A stretch of DNA of 64,000 nt from Planctomycetota bacterium (GTDB taxonomy: Bacteria > Planctomycetota > B15-G4): NCBI GenBank assembly GCA_029259715.1, contig JAJDEP010000005.1:186001-250000 (forward strand), read 5' to 3'. The position numbers were made by a program, and so were the translations under genes. Below, in pieces: positions 54,388 through 64,000 of this stretch; position 1 is the first letter of the stretch, and every line of letters begins with the position of its first letter. The notes under the pieces were generated by a model. That model ran no database searches, had not been told where the DNA came from, and worked only from the letters and a program-made list of their open reading frames with translations.

Positions 54388-55239
54388 ATGGCGAAGAAGG
54401 CGGGCACGAAGAAGGCGACACGCAAGGCGTCGACGGCCAAGCAGGCCGGCGGCAAGCAGGCGTCGTCTCGCAAGAAGCCCGCCGCCAAGGCCGCCAAGAA
54501 GTCCGCCAAGTCCGCCAAGAAGAAGACTCCGGCCAAGGCGGCTGCCAAGCGGAAGGCCCCGGCCAAGAAGGCCGCACCCAAGCGGGCCGCTGCGAAGAAG
54601 AAGGCGGCTGCCAGGAAGACCGCGCCCAAGAAGGCGGCTGCCAAGAAGGCCTCGCCCAAGAAGGCCGCTGCGAAGAAGCCGGCGGCCAAGAAAGCCACGC
54701 CGAAGAAGGCCGCCAAGAAGTCGACGGCGAAGAAGGCTGCGCCCAAGAAGACTGCGCCCAAGAAGACTGCGCCCAAGACAGCGGCCTCGAAGCAGGCTGC
54801 TGCCAAGAAGCCGGCCGCGAAGAAGGCTTCGAAGAAGGCCGCCGCAGCCGAGCCCGAATACCAGCGCCCCAAGAAGAGCCCCTACAACAAGCGCACCCTC
54901 GCGCCGCTGCGCAAGGCGTTGATCGTCCTGCGTGAGCGCATCGTGCGCGACCTCAACCTGATGGGCGACGAGGCCCTGCGGGCCGGAGATGCCGAAGTCG
55001 ACTCCGAGGACGTCGCCGACTTCGGGAGCGACGCCTTCGAGCGCACCATGACACTGAACCTCATGGAGAACGACGCGCGCACGCTGCAGAAGATCGACTC
55101 GGCGCTCGACGGCATCCAGGCCGGTCAGTACGGCATCTGCGACGAGTGCGGGGAGGCGATCCCCATGGCGCGTCTCTCGGCGCTCCCCTTCGCGGGGACC
55201 TGCATTCCCTGTCAGGAGAAGCAGGAAAGCCTCTACTGA
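54388..55239 (+). CDS. DksA/TraR zinc-finger regulator with a histone H1-like N-terminal tail
   Basis: A 283-residue protein in two parts. Residues 1-155 are almost wholly Lys, Ala, Pro, Ser and Thr, in repeats such as KKAAPKKTAPKK, like histone H1 C-terminal tails. Residues 160-283 form a DksA/TraR domain: a coiled-coil hairpin (about 170-245, with acidic residues at its tip, VDSEDVADFG) and a C4 zinc finger with Cys251, Cys254, Cys272 and Cys275. DksA-type proteins bind the RNA polymerase secondary channel. The basic tail could add DNA binding; this is inference. ATG 54388 has GGAG 10 bases before it. lspA follows directly (TGAG then ATG), a common neighbour of dksA-like genes. Confidence 0.88.
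   Translation: MAKKAGTKKATRKASTAKQAGGKQASSRKKPAAKAAKKSAKSAKKKTPAKAAAKRKAPAKKAAPKRAAAKKKAAARKTAPKKAAAKKASPKKAAAKKPAAKKATPKKAAKKSTAKKAAPKKTAPKKTAPKTAASKQAAAKKPAAKKASKKAAAAEPEYQRPKKSPYNKRTLAPLRKALIVLRERIVRDLNLMGDEALRAGDAEVDSEDVADFGSDAFERTMTLNLMENDARTLQKIDSALDGIQAGQYGICDECGEAIPMARLSALPFAGTCIPCQEKQESLY
54730..54774 (+). repeat. Three tandem 15-base units in the H1-like tail
   Basis: One copy of AAGAAGGCTGCGCCC and two of AAGAAGACTGCGCCC follow each other, encoding KKAAP KKTAP KKTAP. The near-identity at DNA level suggests recent copy-number change in the tail. Confidence 0.8.
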
Positions 55240-55240
55240 G

Positions 55241-55807
55241 ATGGGGGACGCCGAGCTGCGCGCCCCCACGAGCGAGCGACACGGCGCGACCCTGCGCGGC
55301 AAGGGCCTGGCGCTCGTCGTCGCGGCAGTGGTGATCGCCGGCGACCTGTGGAGCAAGTCGGCCGTGTTCGCTCACCTTGAGCCCATGCAGAATCTGTGGT
55401 TGCTGGGTGGTGAGGGCATGGGCTTCGGATTCCACGAAGTCATGAACAAGGGCACCATGTGGGGCAAGTTCCAGAACCTGTCCGACTACCTGCCGTGGGT
55501 GCGCATGGTGGCGGCGCTCGTGGTGCTGGCGATGCTGCTCACCACACCGGCCCATGCCCGGGTCATGCTCGCAGCCTTGGGGCTGGTGTTCGGCGGGGCC
55601 CTCGGCAACATCTACGACGGGTTCCGCTTTCAGGGCGTGCGCGACTTCCTCATGGTCGATCTGGGCTGGCCGGGCTTCGATCCCTTCCCGATCTTCAACG
55701 TGGCGGACAGCTCGATCTGCGTGGGTGTGGCGTTCCTCGCCCTGAGCATGTGGTTCCAGCCGCAGGAAGAGTCCCCTGGCGCTGCGGCCGAGCGTCCGCG
55801 CGCCTGA
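55241..55807 (+). CDS. lspA: Lipoprotein signal peptidase (signal peptidase II)
   Basis: A 188-residue LspA with four membrane helices that cleaves the signal peptide of lipidated prolipoproteins. The two catalytic Asp regions are present: GGALGNIYDGFRF (GNxxD) and FNVADSSICVG (FNxAD). The N-terminal 25 residues are an extra polar segment, and the loop between helices 1 and 2 is longer than in E. coli. The ATG follows the TGA of the DksA-like gene by one base, so they share a transcript. The many lipobox proteins in the window are its expected substrates. Confidence 0.94.
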   Translation: MGDAELRAPTSERHGATLRGKGLALVVAAVVIAGDLWSKSAVFAHLEPMQNLWLLGGEGMGFGFHEVMNKGTMWGKFQNLSDYLPWVRMVAALVVLAMLLTTPAHARVMLAALGLVFGGALGNIYDGFRFQGVRDFLMVDLGWPGFDPFPIFNVADSSICVGVAFLALSMWFQPQEESPGAAAERPRA

Positions 55808-55982
55808 CCGGAGCGGCCTGAGCCGGCCTCACAGGCGGGAAACTCCGGGAATCACTCGTCCGAATGGGCGGGGCGAAGGTCGGGATGAGGGTCGGGGTTG
55901 GCTATCATGCGGCGCGTCGCATGGCCTGACGACATGCGTGCCCGCAGGGGCTGTCCCCGACCGCGACCCCAAGACCTCGGCG

Positions 55983-56933
55983 ATGAATCCAGCCACGAGC
56001 GAACAGCCCGCGACCGACACGGTCGACCTCTCCGTCCAGGTCGGGCCGCTGCACCTGTCGAACCCGTTGATGACGGCTTCGGGCACGGCGGGACTGGGCC
56101 TCGAGATGGAGCCGTTCTTCGACCTCGCCGAGGCGGGCGCCATCGTGGTCAAGACGCTCACAAAGGCGCCGCGACACGGCAACCCCATGCCGCGCCTGGT
56201 GGAGACGCCTTCGGGCCTGCTCAATTCGATCGGCTTGCCCAACAAGGGCATCGACCACTTCATCGAACAGGTGCTGCCGCGCCTCGCGGGACATGCCTCG
56301 TGCCTGGTGATCAACATCGCCGGGACGTGCACCGGCGAGTTCGGCGAGCTGGCGAGCAAGCTCGACGGGCTGCCCGGCGTGGACGGGCTCGAGCTCAACA
56401 TCTCGTGTCCCAACGTCGAGGGCGGCGACCTGCCCTTCGGGCGGGACCCCGACGTGGTGCATCGGCTCGTGGGCGACGTGCGCTCGGCCACCGCGCTGCC
56501 CATCATCACCAAGCTCACACCGAACGTGTCCGACATCGCGGCGGTGGCCAAGGCCGCCGAGGACGGCGGTTCGGACGCCGTCTCGCTGATCAACACGCTG
56601 CTCGGCATGGCCGTCGACTGGCGCACGGGCCGGCCCGGCCTCGGCACGGTCGTCGGCGGCCTCTCAGGGCCGGCCATCAAGCCGGTGGCGCTGCGCATGG
56701 TGTGGGAGGTGTCGCGGTCGGTGGCGATCCCCGTGGTCGGCATCGGCGGCATCACCAGCGCCGACGACGTGCTCGAGTTCCTCTGCGCGGGCGCCACCGC
56801 GGTGCAGGTGGGCACGACCCACTACCGCACGCCGGACGCCATCCCGCGCCTCGCCGCCGAGCTGAGCCGGTTGCTGGCCGAGGAGGGCCGCACGAGCGCC
56901 CGCGACGTCATCGGGTCGATGCGGACCGGCTGA
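55983..56933 (+). CDS. pyrD: Dihydroorotate dehydrogenase, class 1 (catalytic subunit)
   Basis: A 316-residue TIM-barrel flavoprotein of pyrimidine synthesis. It is of class 1, with the catalytic Cys142 in the motif ELNISCPN, and its segments NPLMTASGTAG (start), LPNKG, NIAGTCTGEF and PVVGIGGITSADD (FMN phosphate site) match the class 1B PyrD (which pairs with the PyrK electron-transfer subunit; pyrK is not in the window). ATG 55983 begins the family sequence after a polar extension of about 20 residues. TATCAT at 55903-55908 is a possible -10 box. It is followed after 3 bases by the response-regulator gene. Confidence 0.93.
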   Translation: MNPATSEQPATDTVDLSVQVGPLHLSNPLMTASGTAGLGLEMEPFFDLAEAGAIVVKTLTKAPRHGNPMPRLVETPSGLLNSIGLPNKGIDHFIEQVLPRLAGHASCLVINIAGTCTGEFGELASKLDGLPGVDGLELNISCPNVEGGDLPFGRDPDVVHRLVGDVRSATALPIITKLTPNVSDIAAVAKAAEDGGSDAVSLINTLLGMAVDWRTGRPGLGTVVGGLSGPAIKPVALRMVWEVSRSVAIPVVGIGGITSADDVLEFLCAGATAVQVGTTHYRTPDAIPRLAAELSRLLAEEGRTSARDVIGSMRTG

Positions 56934-56936
56934 CGC

Positions 56937-57752
56937 ATGCGCCTCGACGCGATGACCGTCGGGATGCTGCGGGAGGCCATGAGCATCTACCGCGAGCGGG
57001 CCTACGAGGACCCGCCGGCGGACCCGGTGGTCCCGGCCGGCGACGACGGCGACCCCATCAGCGACTGCCTGTCGATGTTCGTCGACGAGTCGCTGCGCGA
57101 AGCGGGGCAGGCGACCCAGCGCTACACCCTCAAGATGGGCAATGCGCGCTACCCCTTCATGAAGCTGGTCCTGCAGGAGCACCTGGTGGAGGGTGAGTTC
57201 TTCTTCGAGGTCGACTCCCACGACCAGATGTTCGTCCTCGACGGTGACGAGGGGCAGCGCTTCGACCGGCTCAGGCGCTTCAACCACGAGGTGAAGGCAT
57301 CCGTGGAGGAGGCCTGGGATCGCAAGGACCTGCCGACCGCCGCCCACATCAAGGGGTTGGTCGCGACCTGGCCGCGCAAGCGCATCGAGCCCAACGGCCT
57401 GCGCCTGCTGCTGGTCGACAACGATGACGACATCGCGCAGACCCTCGCGCTGCTCCTGCAGGCCCAGGGCTTCGAGGTCGACATCCTGCACGACGGTCGC
57501 GACGCCGTGGAGCAGGCCGACGCCGCGCGCCACGACCTGATCCTGATGGACAACGAGATGAAGCATCTCAACGGGTTCGAGGCGTGCCGGGTGCTCAAGT
57601 CCCGACCCGAGACCAAGGGCATCCCGGTGCTGATCGCCACGGCGGGATCGTTGACCCTGAGTCAGCTCGACGCGGCCGACGGCTTCATGGTCAAGCCGTT
57701 CCGTGTCGAATTGCTGCTTTCCATCCTGAAGCAAATGCTGGGACGGACGTGA
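56937..57752 (+). CDS. Response regulator with an unknown N-terminal domain
   Basis: A 271-residue protein. Residues 155-271 form a CheY-like receiver domain with an intact phosphorylation site: LLLVDNDDD acid pocket (161-165), phospho-acceptor Asp205 (LILMDNEM), Thr235 (LIATAGS) and Lys253 (FMVKPF). The first 145 residues are an unrecognised soluble domain (helical start, then QRYTLKMGNARYPFMKLVLQEHLVEGEFFFEVDSHDQMF). Its receiver is at the C-terminus, the reverse of the usual order. It lies 3 bases after pyrD and 87 bases before secA; no sensor kinase gene is near. The phosphodonor and output are unknown. Confidence 0.85.
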   Translation: MRLDAMTVGMLREAMSIYRERAYEDPPADPVVPAGDDGDPISDCLSMFVDESLREAGQATQRYTLKMGNARYPFMKLVLQEHLVEGEFFFEVDSHDQMFVLDGDEGQRFDRLRRFNHEVKASVEEAWDRKDLPTAAHIKGLVATWPRKRIEPNGLRLLLVDNDDDIAQTLALLLQAQGFEVDILHDGRDAVEQADAARHDLILMDNEMKHLNGFEACRVLKSRPETKGIPVLIATAGSLTLSQLDAADGFMVKPFRVELLLSILKQMLGRT

Positions 57753-57839
57753 CGCGCCTTTTGACTTGGCCTCCGGGGCCCGGTCCAATGCTCGGTCGGC
57801 GCTCCTCCCCGATTCCGCTCGCCTTGAGAACCGGCATCC

Positions 57840-60571
<2,732 letters not shown>

Positions 60572-60575
<4 letters not shown>

Positions 60576-61906
60576 GCACGAGCCGCTCGCGGCTGCGGGT
60601 GGCTGTCTCCCACCTCGCCTACGATGCCCTGATCGCGCTCACCTGCCTGGTGGCCCTTCCGGCCTGGCTGGTGCGGGCCACCCGCGACCCGAACCCGCGT
60701 CGGTGGATCCGCCAGCGCATCTTCGGGCGCCTGCCCCCGGGGCTGCCCACCGACCGACCGGTGTGGATCCACGCGGTCTCCGTGGGCGAGGTCAAGGCGG
60801 TGCGCCCCTTGGTGGCCGAGCTGCGCGCCCGGCATCCCACGCTGCCGCTGGTGATCACGACGGGGACGTCCACCGGCTACGAGACCGCCCTCGAGGAATT
60901 CCCGGGGACCTATGTGTGCCACGCGCCGCTCGACATCGCTTGGGTGGTGCGGCGGGTCGTGCGCCGCATCGCGCCGCGCCTGATCGTGCTGGTGGAGTTG
61001 GAGGTCTGGCCGGCCTTCCTGCGCGTTGCGGACGAGGAAGGGGTGCCGTTGACGGTGGTCAACGGACGCATCACGGCGGCGTCGTGGACGTCCTACCGGC
61101 GCTTCTCGTGGTGGTTGCCCGAGTACGACCGGCTCGGCCTGGTGACGGCGCAGGACGAGACCCAGGCCGGACGCTTCGCCTCGCTGGGCGTGCCCGCCGA
61201 GCGCATCGTCGTCGCCGGCAACCTCAAGCACGACATGGTGGGGGGCGCGGAGGCAACTGCCGACGCCGGCGCGCGCCGGGACCTGCGGGCGGAGTGGAGG
61301 CTCGATGACGGGCGCTTGCTGTTCGTGGCCGGCTCGACCCATGACGGCGAGGACCAGGCGGCCGTCCTCGCCTGGCGAGCGGCGGGCGGCGCGCAGGCCA
61401 GTCGCCTGGCCCTCGTGCCGCGGCACCTGACACGGGTGCGGGACATCCAGCGGCAGCTGCGCAAGCTGGGGGTCCGCGCCACGCTGCGCTCGGAGATGTC
61501 ACCGGGCCAGGCACCCGGCGACATCATCCTGGTGGACAGCATGGGGGAGTTGGAGGACCTGTTCGGCGTGGCCGACGTGGTCTTCCTGGGCGGATCACTG
61601 GCGCCCATCGGCGGACACAACGTGCTCGAGCCGGCGGCGGCGGGGGTGCCGGTGCTGGTGGGACCGCACCTCGAATCCTGCGCCTTCGAGGCCGAACGGC
61701 TGAGCCAGGCCGGGGGGCTCCAGGTGGTGGCCGACGCGGCCGAGTTGGGCCGGCGTCTCGCGACCTTGTTGTCGGATCCCGAGGAACGCCGACGGCGTGG
61801 CGCGGCCGCTGCGCACGCCGTCCAAGGCCTGCGGGGCGCTTCGCGAATCTGCGTGGACCTGCTGGAGCAAAAGGGGCTCCTGTTCCCGAGACATGCGACC
61901 GATTAG
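60572..61906 (+). CDS. waaA: 3-deoxy-D-manno-octulosonic acid transferase
   Basis: A 444-residue GT-B glycosyltransferase that adds Kdo to lipid A precursors, evidence that the organism makes lipopolysaccharide. An N-terminal membrane anchor (about 15-35) is followed by the catalytic base Glu73 in WIHAVSVGEVKA, VELEVWPAFL and, in the C-terminal half, FVAGSTHDGEDQ and VFLGGSLAPIGGHNVLEPAA. The start is GTG 60572, overlapping the secA TGA by 4 bases; translation is probably coupled. It ends 84 bases before metK. Confidence 0.94.
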
Positions 61907-61918
61907 ACTCTTTCGCTT

Positions 61919-61961
61919 CGCCCCCGGATCAGGGGGCGCACCGACACTGATCCCACGCCCC
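61919..61961 (+). promoter_or_regulatory. Competing stem-loops in the metK leader
   Basis: Within the 84 bases between waaA and metK three pairings exclude or cross each other: CGCCCCC (61919-61925) with GGGGGCG (61932-61938), loop GGATCA; GGATCAG (61926-61932) with CTGATCC (61947-61953); and GGGGCG (61933-61938) with CGCCCC (61956-61961). Such overlapping perfect stems before a SAM synthetase gene suggest a switch, although the sequence does not match any SAM riboswitch class I know. A simple alternative is a waaA terminator hairpin; no T-run follows it. Confidence 0.45.
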
Positions 61962-61990
61962 AACGCCACCACCGCAGCGCGAGCCCTCCC

Positions 61991-63280
61991 ATGCCCAGGA
62001 CAGTCCTCTTCACCTCCGAGTCGGTCTCCCCCGGCCACCCGGACAAGGTCGCCGACCAGATCAGCGACGCCGTGCTCGACGCCTGCCTCGCGCAGGACCC
62101 GAACTCGCGCGTGGCCTGCGAGACGCTGGTCACGACCGGCCTGTGCGTGATCAGCGGCGAGATCACGACCAAGGCCCGCGTCGACTACGCCTCCCTGGCC
62201 CGCAAGACGCTCAACCGCATCGGTTACACCGATGACAACTACGGCATCAGCGGTGACACCTGCGCCGTGATGGTCACCCTCGACTCGCAGTCGCCCGACA
62301 TCTCCCAGGGCGTCACCGCCGGCCAGGGTCTGAACAAGGAGCAGGGCGCCGGCGACCAGGGCATGATGTTCGGCTACGCCTGCCGCGAGACGTCCTCGCT
62401 CATGCCGCTGCCCATCGATCTCGCGCACAAGCTGGTGGCGGCCGTCACCACGGCTCGCGAGAAGGGCAAGATCAAGTACCTGCGTCCTGACTCCAAGAGC
62501 CAGGTCACCGTCGAGTACGTCGACGACAAGCCGATGCGGGTCGACGCGGTGGTCATCTCGACCCAGCACGATCCCGACGTGAAGCACGCGCGCATCAAGA
62601 AGGACATGATCGCGCTGATCAAGAAGGTCGTGCCCGCGCGCTACATCGACAAGAAGACCAAATTTCACATCAACCCGACGGGGCGCTTCGTCATCGGCGG
62701 TCCGCACGGCGACTGCGGCCTCACCGGCCGCAAGATCATCGTCGACACCTACGGCGGCATGGGTCGTCACGGCGGCGGCGCGTTCTCGGGCAAGGACCCG
62801 TCCAAGGTCGACCGCAGCGCCGCCTACGCGACGCGCTACGTGGCCAAGAACATCGTGGCCGCCGGCCTGGCCGACCGCTGCGAGGTGCAGGTGGCCTACG
62901 CCATCGGCGTGGCCCGCCCGGTCTCGGTCAACGTGAACACCTTCGGCACGGGCACGATCAGCGACGACAAGCTGGCCGCCCTCGTGGAGAAGACCTTCGA
63001 CCTGCGTCCGGCCGCCATCGTGCAGAAGCTGAAGCTGCGCAAGCCGCGCTACTTCGAGACGGCGCGCAACGGGCACTTCGGCCACAAGGGCAAGGCCTTC
63101 ACGTGGGAAGAGACCGATATGGCCAAGACCCTGGCCCGCGCCGCCGCGACCAAGACCGGCCGCAAGCCGGTGGCCCGCAAGCAGGCCACGCGGAAGAAGG
63201 CCACGCGCAAGAAGGCGGCCTCGTCGCGGAGCTCGGGCGGTGCCCGGCGCGGTTCGGGACAGCGGGCCGCCCGCAGCTGA
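61991..63280 (+). CDS. metK: S-adenosylmethionine synthetase with a basic C-terminal tail
   Basis: A 429-residue MetK making SAM from methionine and ATP. The core is complete: [25 protein letters not shown] at about 119 (methionine/ATP site), [24 protein letters not shown] (region about 231 on) and the [12 protein letters not shown] segment. The family normally ends near FTWEETD (residue about 375). Here about 45 more residues follow, of which the last 42 (from residue 388) are rich in Lys, Arg, Ala, Thr and Ser ([16 protein letters not shown] repeats), like a histone H1 tail. ATG 61991 is the family start. A structured leader precedes it. Confidence 0.96.
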   Translation: MPRTVLFTSESVSPGHPDKVADQISDAVLDACLAQDPNSRVACETLVTTGLCVISGEITTKARVDYASLARKTLNRIGYTDDNYGISGDTCAVMVTLDSQSPDISQGVTAGQGLNKEQGAGDQGMMFGYACRETSSLMPLPIDLAHKLVAAVTTAREKGKIKYLRPDSKSQVTVEYVDDKPMRVDAVVISTQHDPDVKHARIKKDMIALIKKVVPARYIDKKTKFHINPTGRFVIGGPHGDCGLTGRKIIVDTYGGMGRHGGGAFSGKDPSKVDRSAAYATRYVAKNIVAAGLADRCEVQVAYAIGVARPVSVNVNTFGTGTISDDKLAALVEKTFDLRPAAIVQKLKLRKPRYFETARNGHFGHKGKAFTWEETDMAKTLARAAATKTGRKPVARKQATRKKATRKKAASSRSSGGARRGSGQRAARS

Positions 63281-63372
63281 GGAGCGCCGCCACGCGGACG
63301 CGCCGCACGACGGAGGGATGAGGAATTGACGGGGATGCCGGTTTGAGCAGGTCGTGCAGGAGTCGCCAGGCC

Positions 63373-64000
63373 GTGGACAACGGCCGGGCGGGCTTCACGC
63401 TGATCGAGATCCTCGTCGTCATCACCATCATCGGGCTGCTGCTGACATTGGGCATCGGCGCCGTGACGGGCGCCCTCGAGTCGGGCAAGGTGACCACCTG
63501 CCGCAAGCACCTGGCGGACATCGGGTCGTCCATGCTCATCTTCAAGGAGCAGCGCAACAAGGGACGCTGGCCGCGGGAGAGCGGCATCCGCTTCCTGCTC
63601 GAGCTGCACCGCAAGCGGCAGGTGACCGGGCGCGAGTCCGACGTCTTCCTGTGTCCGGGGACGTCCGACTTCAACGACACCGGCGACTCCGGCGGCCCCG
63701 GCTCGGCTTACGAGGACTGGGACGCCATCGACTCACAGTTCATCTCCTATGCCGGCCGGGACACGGCCAACTACCCGATCCGCAACGTCGGTGACGAGGT
63801 CATCGCCAGCGACGACAACGAGTTCGGGCCCAACCACAAGACCGTGACGAACATCCTGTTCGCCGATGGAGACACGGTGAGTTGGGACCTCGACATCGAC
63901 GGCGCCGGCGTGCTGGAGAGCTGGCCCGAGCTGGCCGAGGAAGGACTCCCGATCGGTCCCGATTGCCCCTACGAGCCTCTGCAGGTCCTGCGGGTCGACT
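63373..64000 (+). CDS. Type II secretion/pilin-like pseudopilin with H-X9-DG motif, partial
   Basis: The start of a pseudopilin, cut by the window end (209 codons seen, no stop). A short leader ends in Gly before the prepilin motif FTLIEILVV, with Glu5 of the mature protein, then a hydrophobic helix. The mature part includes FLCPGTSDF and, further on, HKTVTNILFADG, a His followed after 9 residues by Asp-Gly, the H-X9-DG motif abundant in planctomycetes and related phyla. The start is uncertain: GTG 63373 with AGGAG 10 bases upstream, or TTG 63343. It would be processed by prepilin peptidase and assembled into a type II secretion or pilus-like fibre. Confidence 0.88.
   Translation, partial: MDNGRAGFTLIEILVVITIIGLLLTLGIGAVTGALESGKVTTCRKHLADIGSSMLIFKEQRNKGRWPRESGIRFLLELHRKRQVTGRESDVFLCPGTSDFNDTGDSGGPGSAYEDWDAIDSQFISYAGRDTANYPIRNVGDEVIASDDNEFGPNHKTVTNILFADGDTVSWDLDIDGAGVLESWPELAEEGLPIGPDCPYEPLQVLRVD

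Noticed and set aside
54352..54900. Lys/Ala-coding repeats as a CRISPR or satellite array
   Set aside because: The repeats keep one reading frame, differ in unit length and encode a continuous basic tail joined to a DksA domain.
54265..55356. N-terminal extension of the xerD frame up to 55356
   Set aside because: It is the reverse frame of the DksA-like tail (Leu/Gly/Arg repeats) and of lspA; XerD homology begins only near 54205.
61907..61990. A known SAM riboswitch class before metK
   Set aside because: No match by eye to the conserved cores of SAM-I, SAM-II, SMK or related classes; kept only as an unclassified structured leader. The classical H-type pseudoknot also does not work because one connecting loop has zero length.

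Overview
The window is about 64 kb of high-GC bacterial chromosome carrying housekeeping and envelope genes, with no rRNA, tRNA, CRISPR array or insertion sequence that I can see. It points to a diderm (outer-membrane) bacterium, most likely a planctomycete. The evidence is a complete Mla outer-membrane lipid system, a Kdo transferase (waaA), lipoprotein signal peptidase (lspA) and several lipobox proteins, together with traits common in Planctomycetota: an H-X9-DG pseudopilin, secreted FG-GAP proteins with a shared C-terminal domain, a Hanks-type kinase with a sensor domain, giant secreted mosaic proteins, GatCAB, and many GTG/TTG starts with weak ribosome binding sites. The phylum assignment is inference from gene content, not from a marker phylogeny.

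Layout. 0-6 kb: a sulfatase-like lipoprotein, mogA, and a leftward mlaF-E-D-A-C operon. 5.8-10 kb: a Cache-domain Ser/Thr kinase overlapping a tyrosine-phosphatase-like gene, msrA and a small unknown gene. 10-20 kb: a 1674-residue secreted mosaic protein, a HExxH lipoprotein and gatC-A-B. 20-25 kb: a membrane protein, a ComF-type protein, and a partner-switching cluster (two STAS proteins, one with a PilZ-like tail, opposite a GAF-SpoIIE phosphatase). 25-36 kb: a nitrobindin-like protein, an FG-GAP protein, polA, a TPR-like lipoprotein, and three transporters (NSS, MFS, NhaC). 36-44 kb: asnS, a degenerate M48-like membrane protein, an EpmA-like ligase, secreted proteins, an orphan NIL domain and a zinc-ribbon membrane protein. 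44-55 kb: uvrB-uvrC, a DUF748-like protein, an inositol-oxygenase-like enzyme, a VCBS protein, and xerD divergent from a histone-H1-tailed DksA/TraR protein followed by lspA. 56-64 kb: pyrD, a response regulator, secA, waaA, metK with a basic tail, and a truncated pseudopilin gene.

Themes. (1) Envelope building and lipid homeostasis: Mla, WaaA, LspA, SecA and many exported proteins. (2) Phospho-signalling without classical two-component pairs: the kinase/phosphatase pair, the STAS/SpoIIE module and a response regulator with a novel N-terminal domain. (3) Lysine/alanine/arginine-rich histone-H1-like segments on three unrelated proteins (DksA/TraR, MetK, zinc-ribbon membrane protein). (4) One apparently active and two apparently dead metallopeptidase-like proteins. 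(5) Several leader-RNA structures, the best being a hairpin that would mask the ribosome binding site of the FG-GAP gene at 27.4 kb and a set of competing stems in front of metK. The strongest novelty candidates are the H1-tail theme and the metK leader, the inositol-oxygenase-like protein and the pseudo-metallopeptidases.
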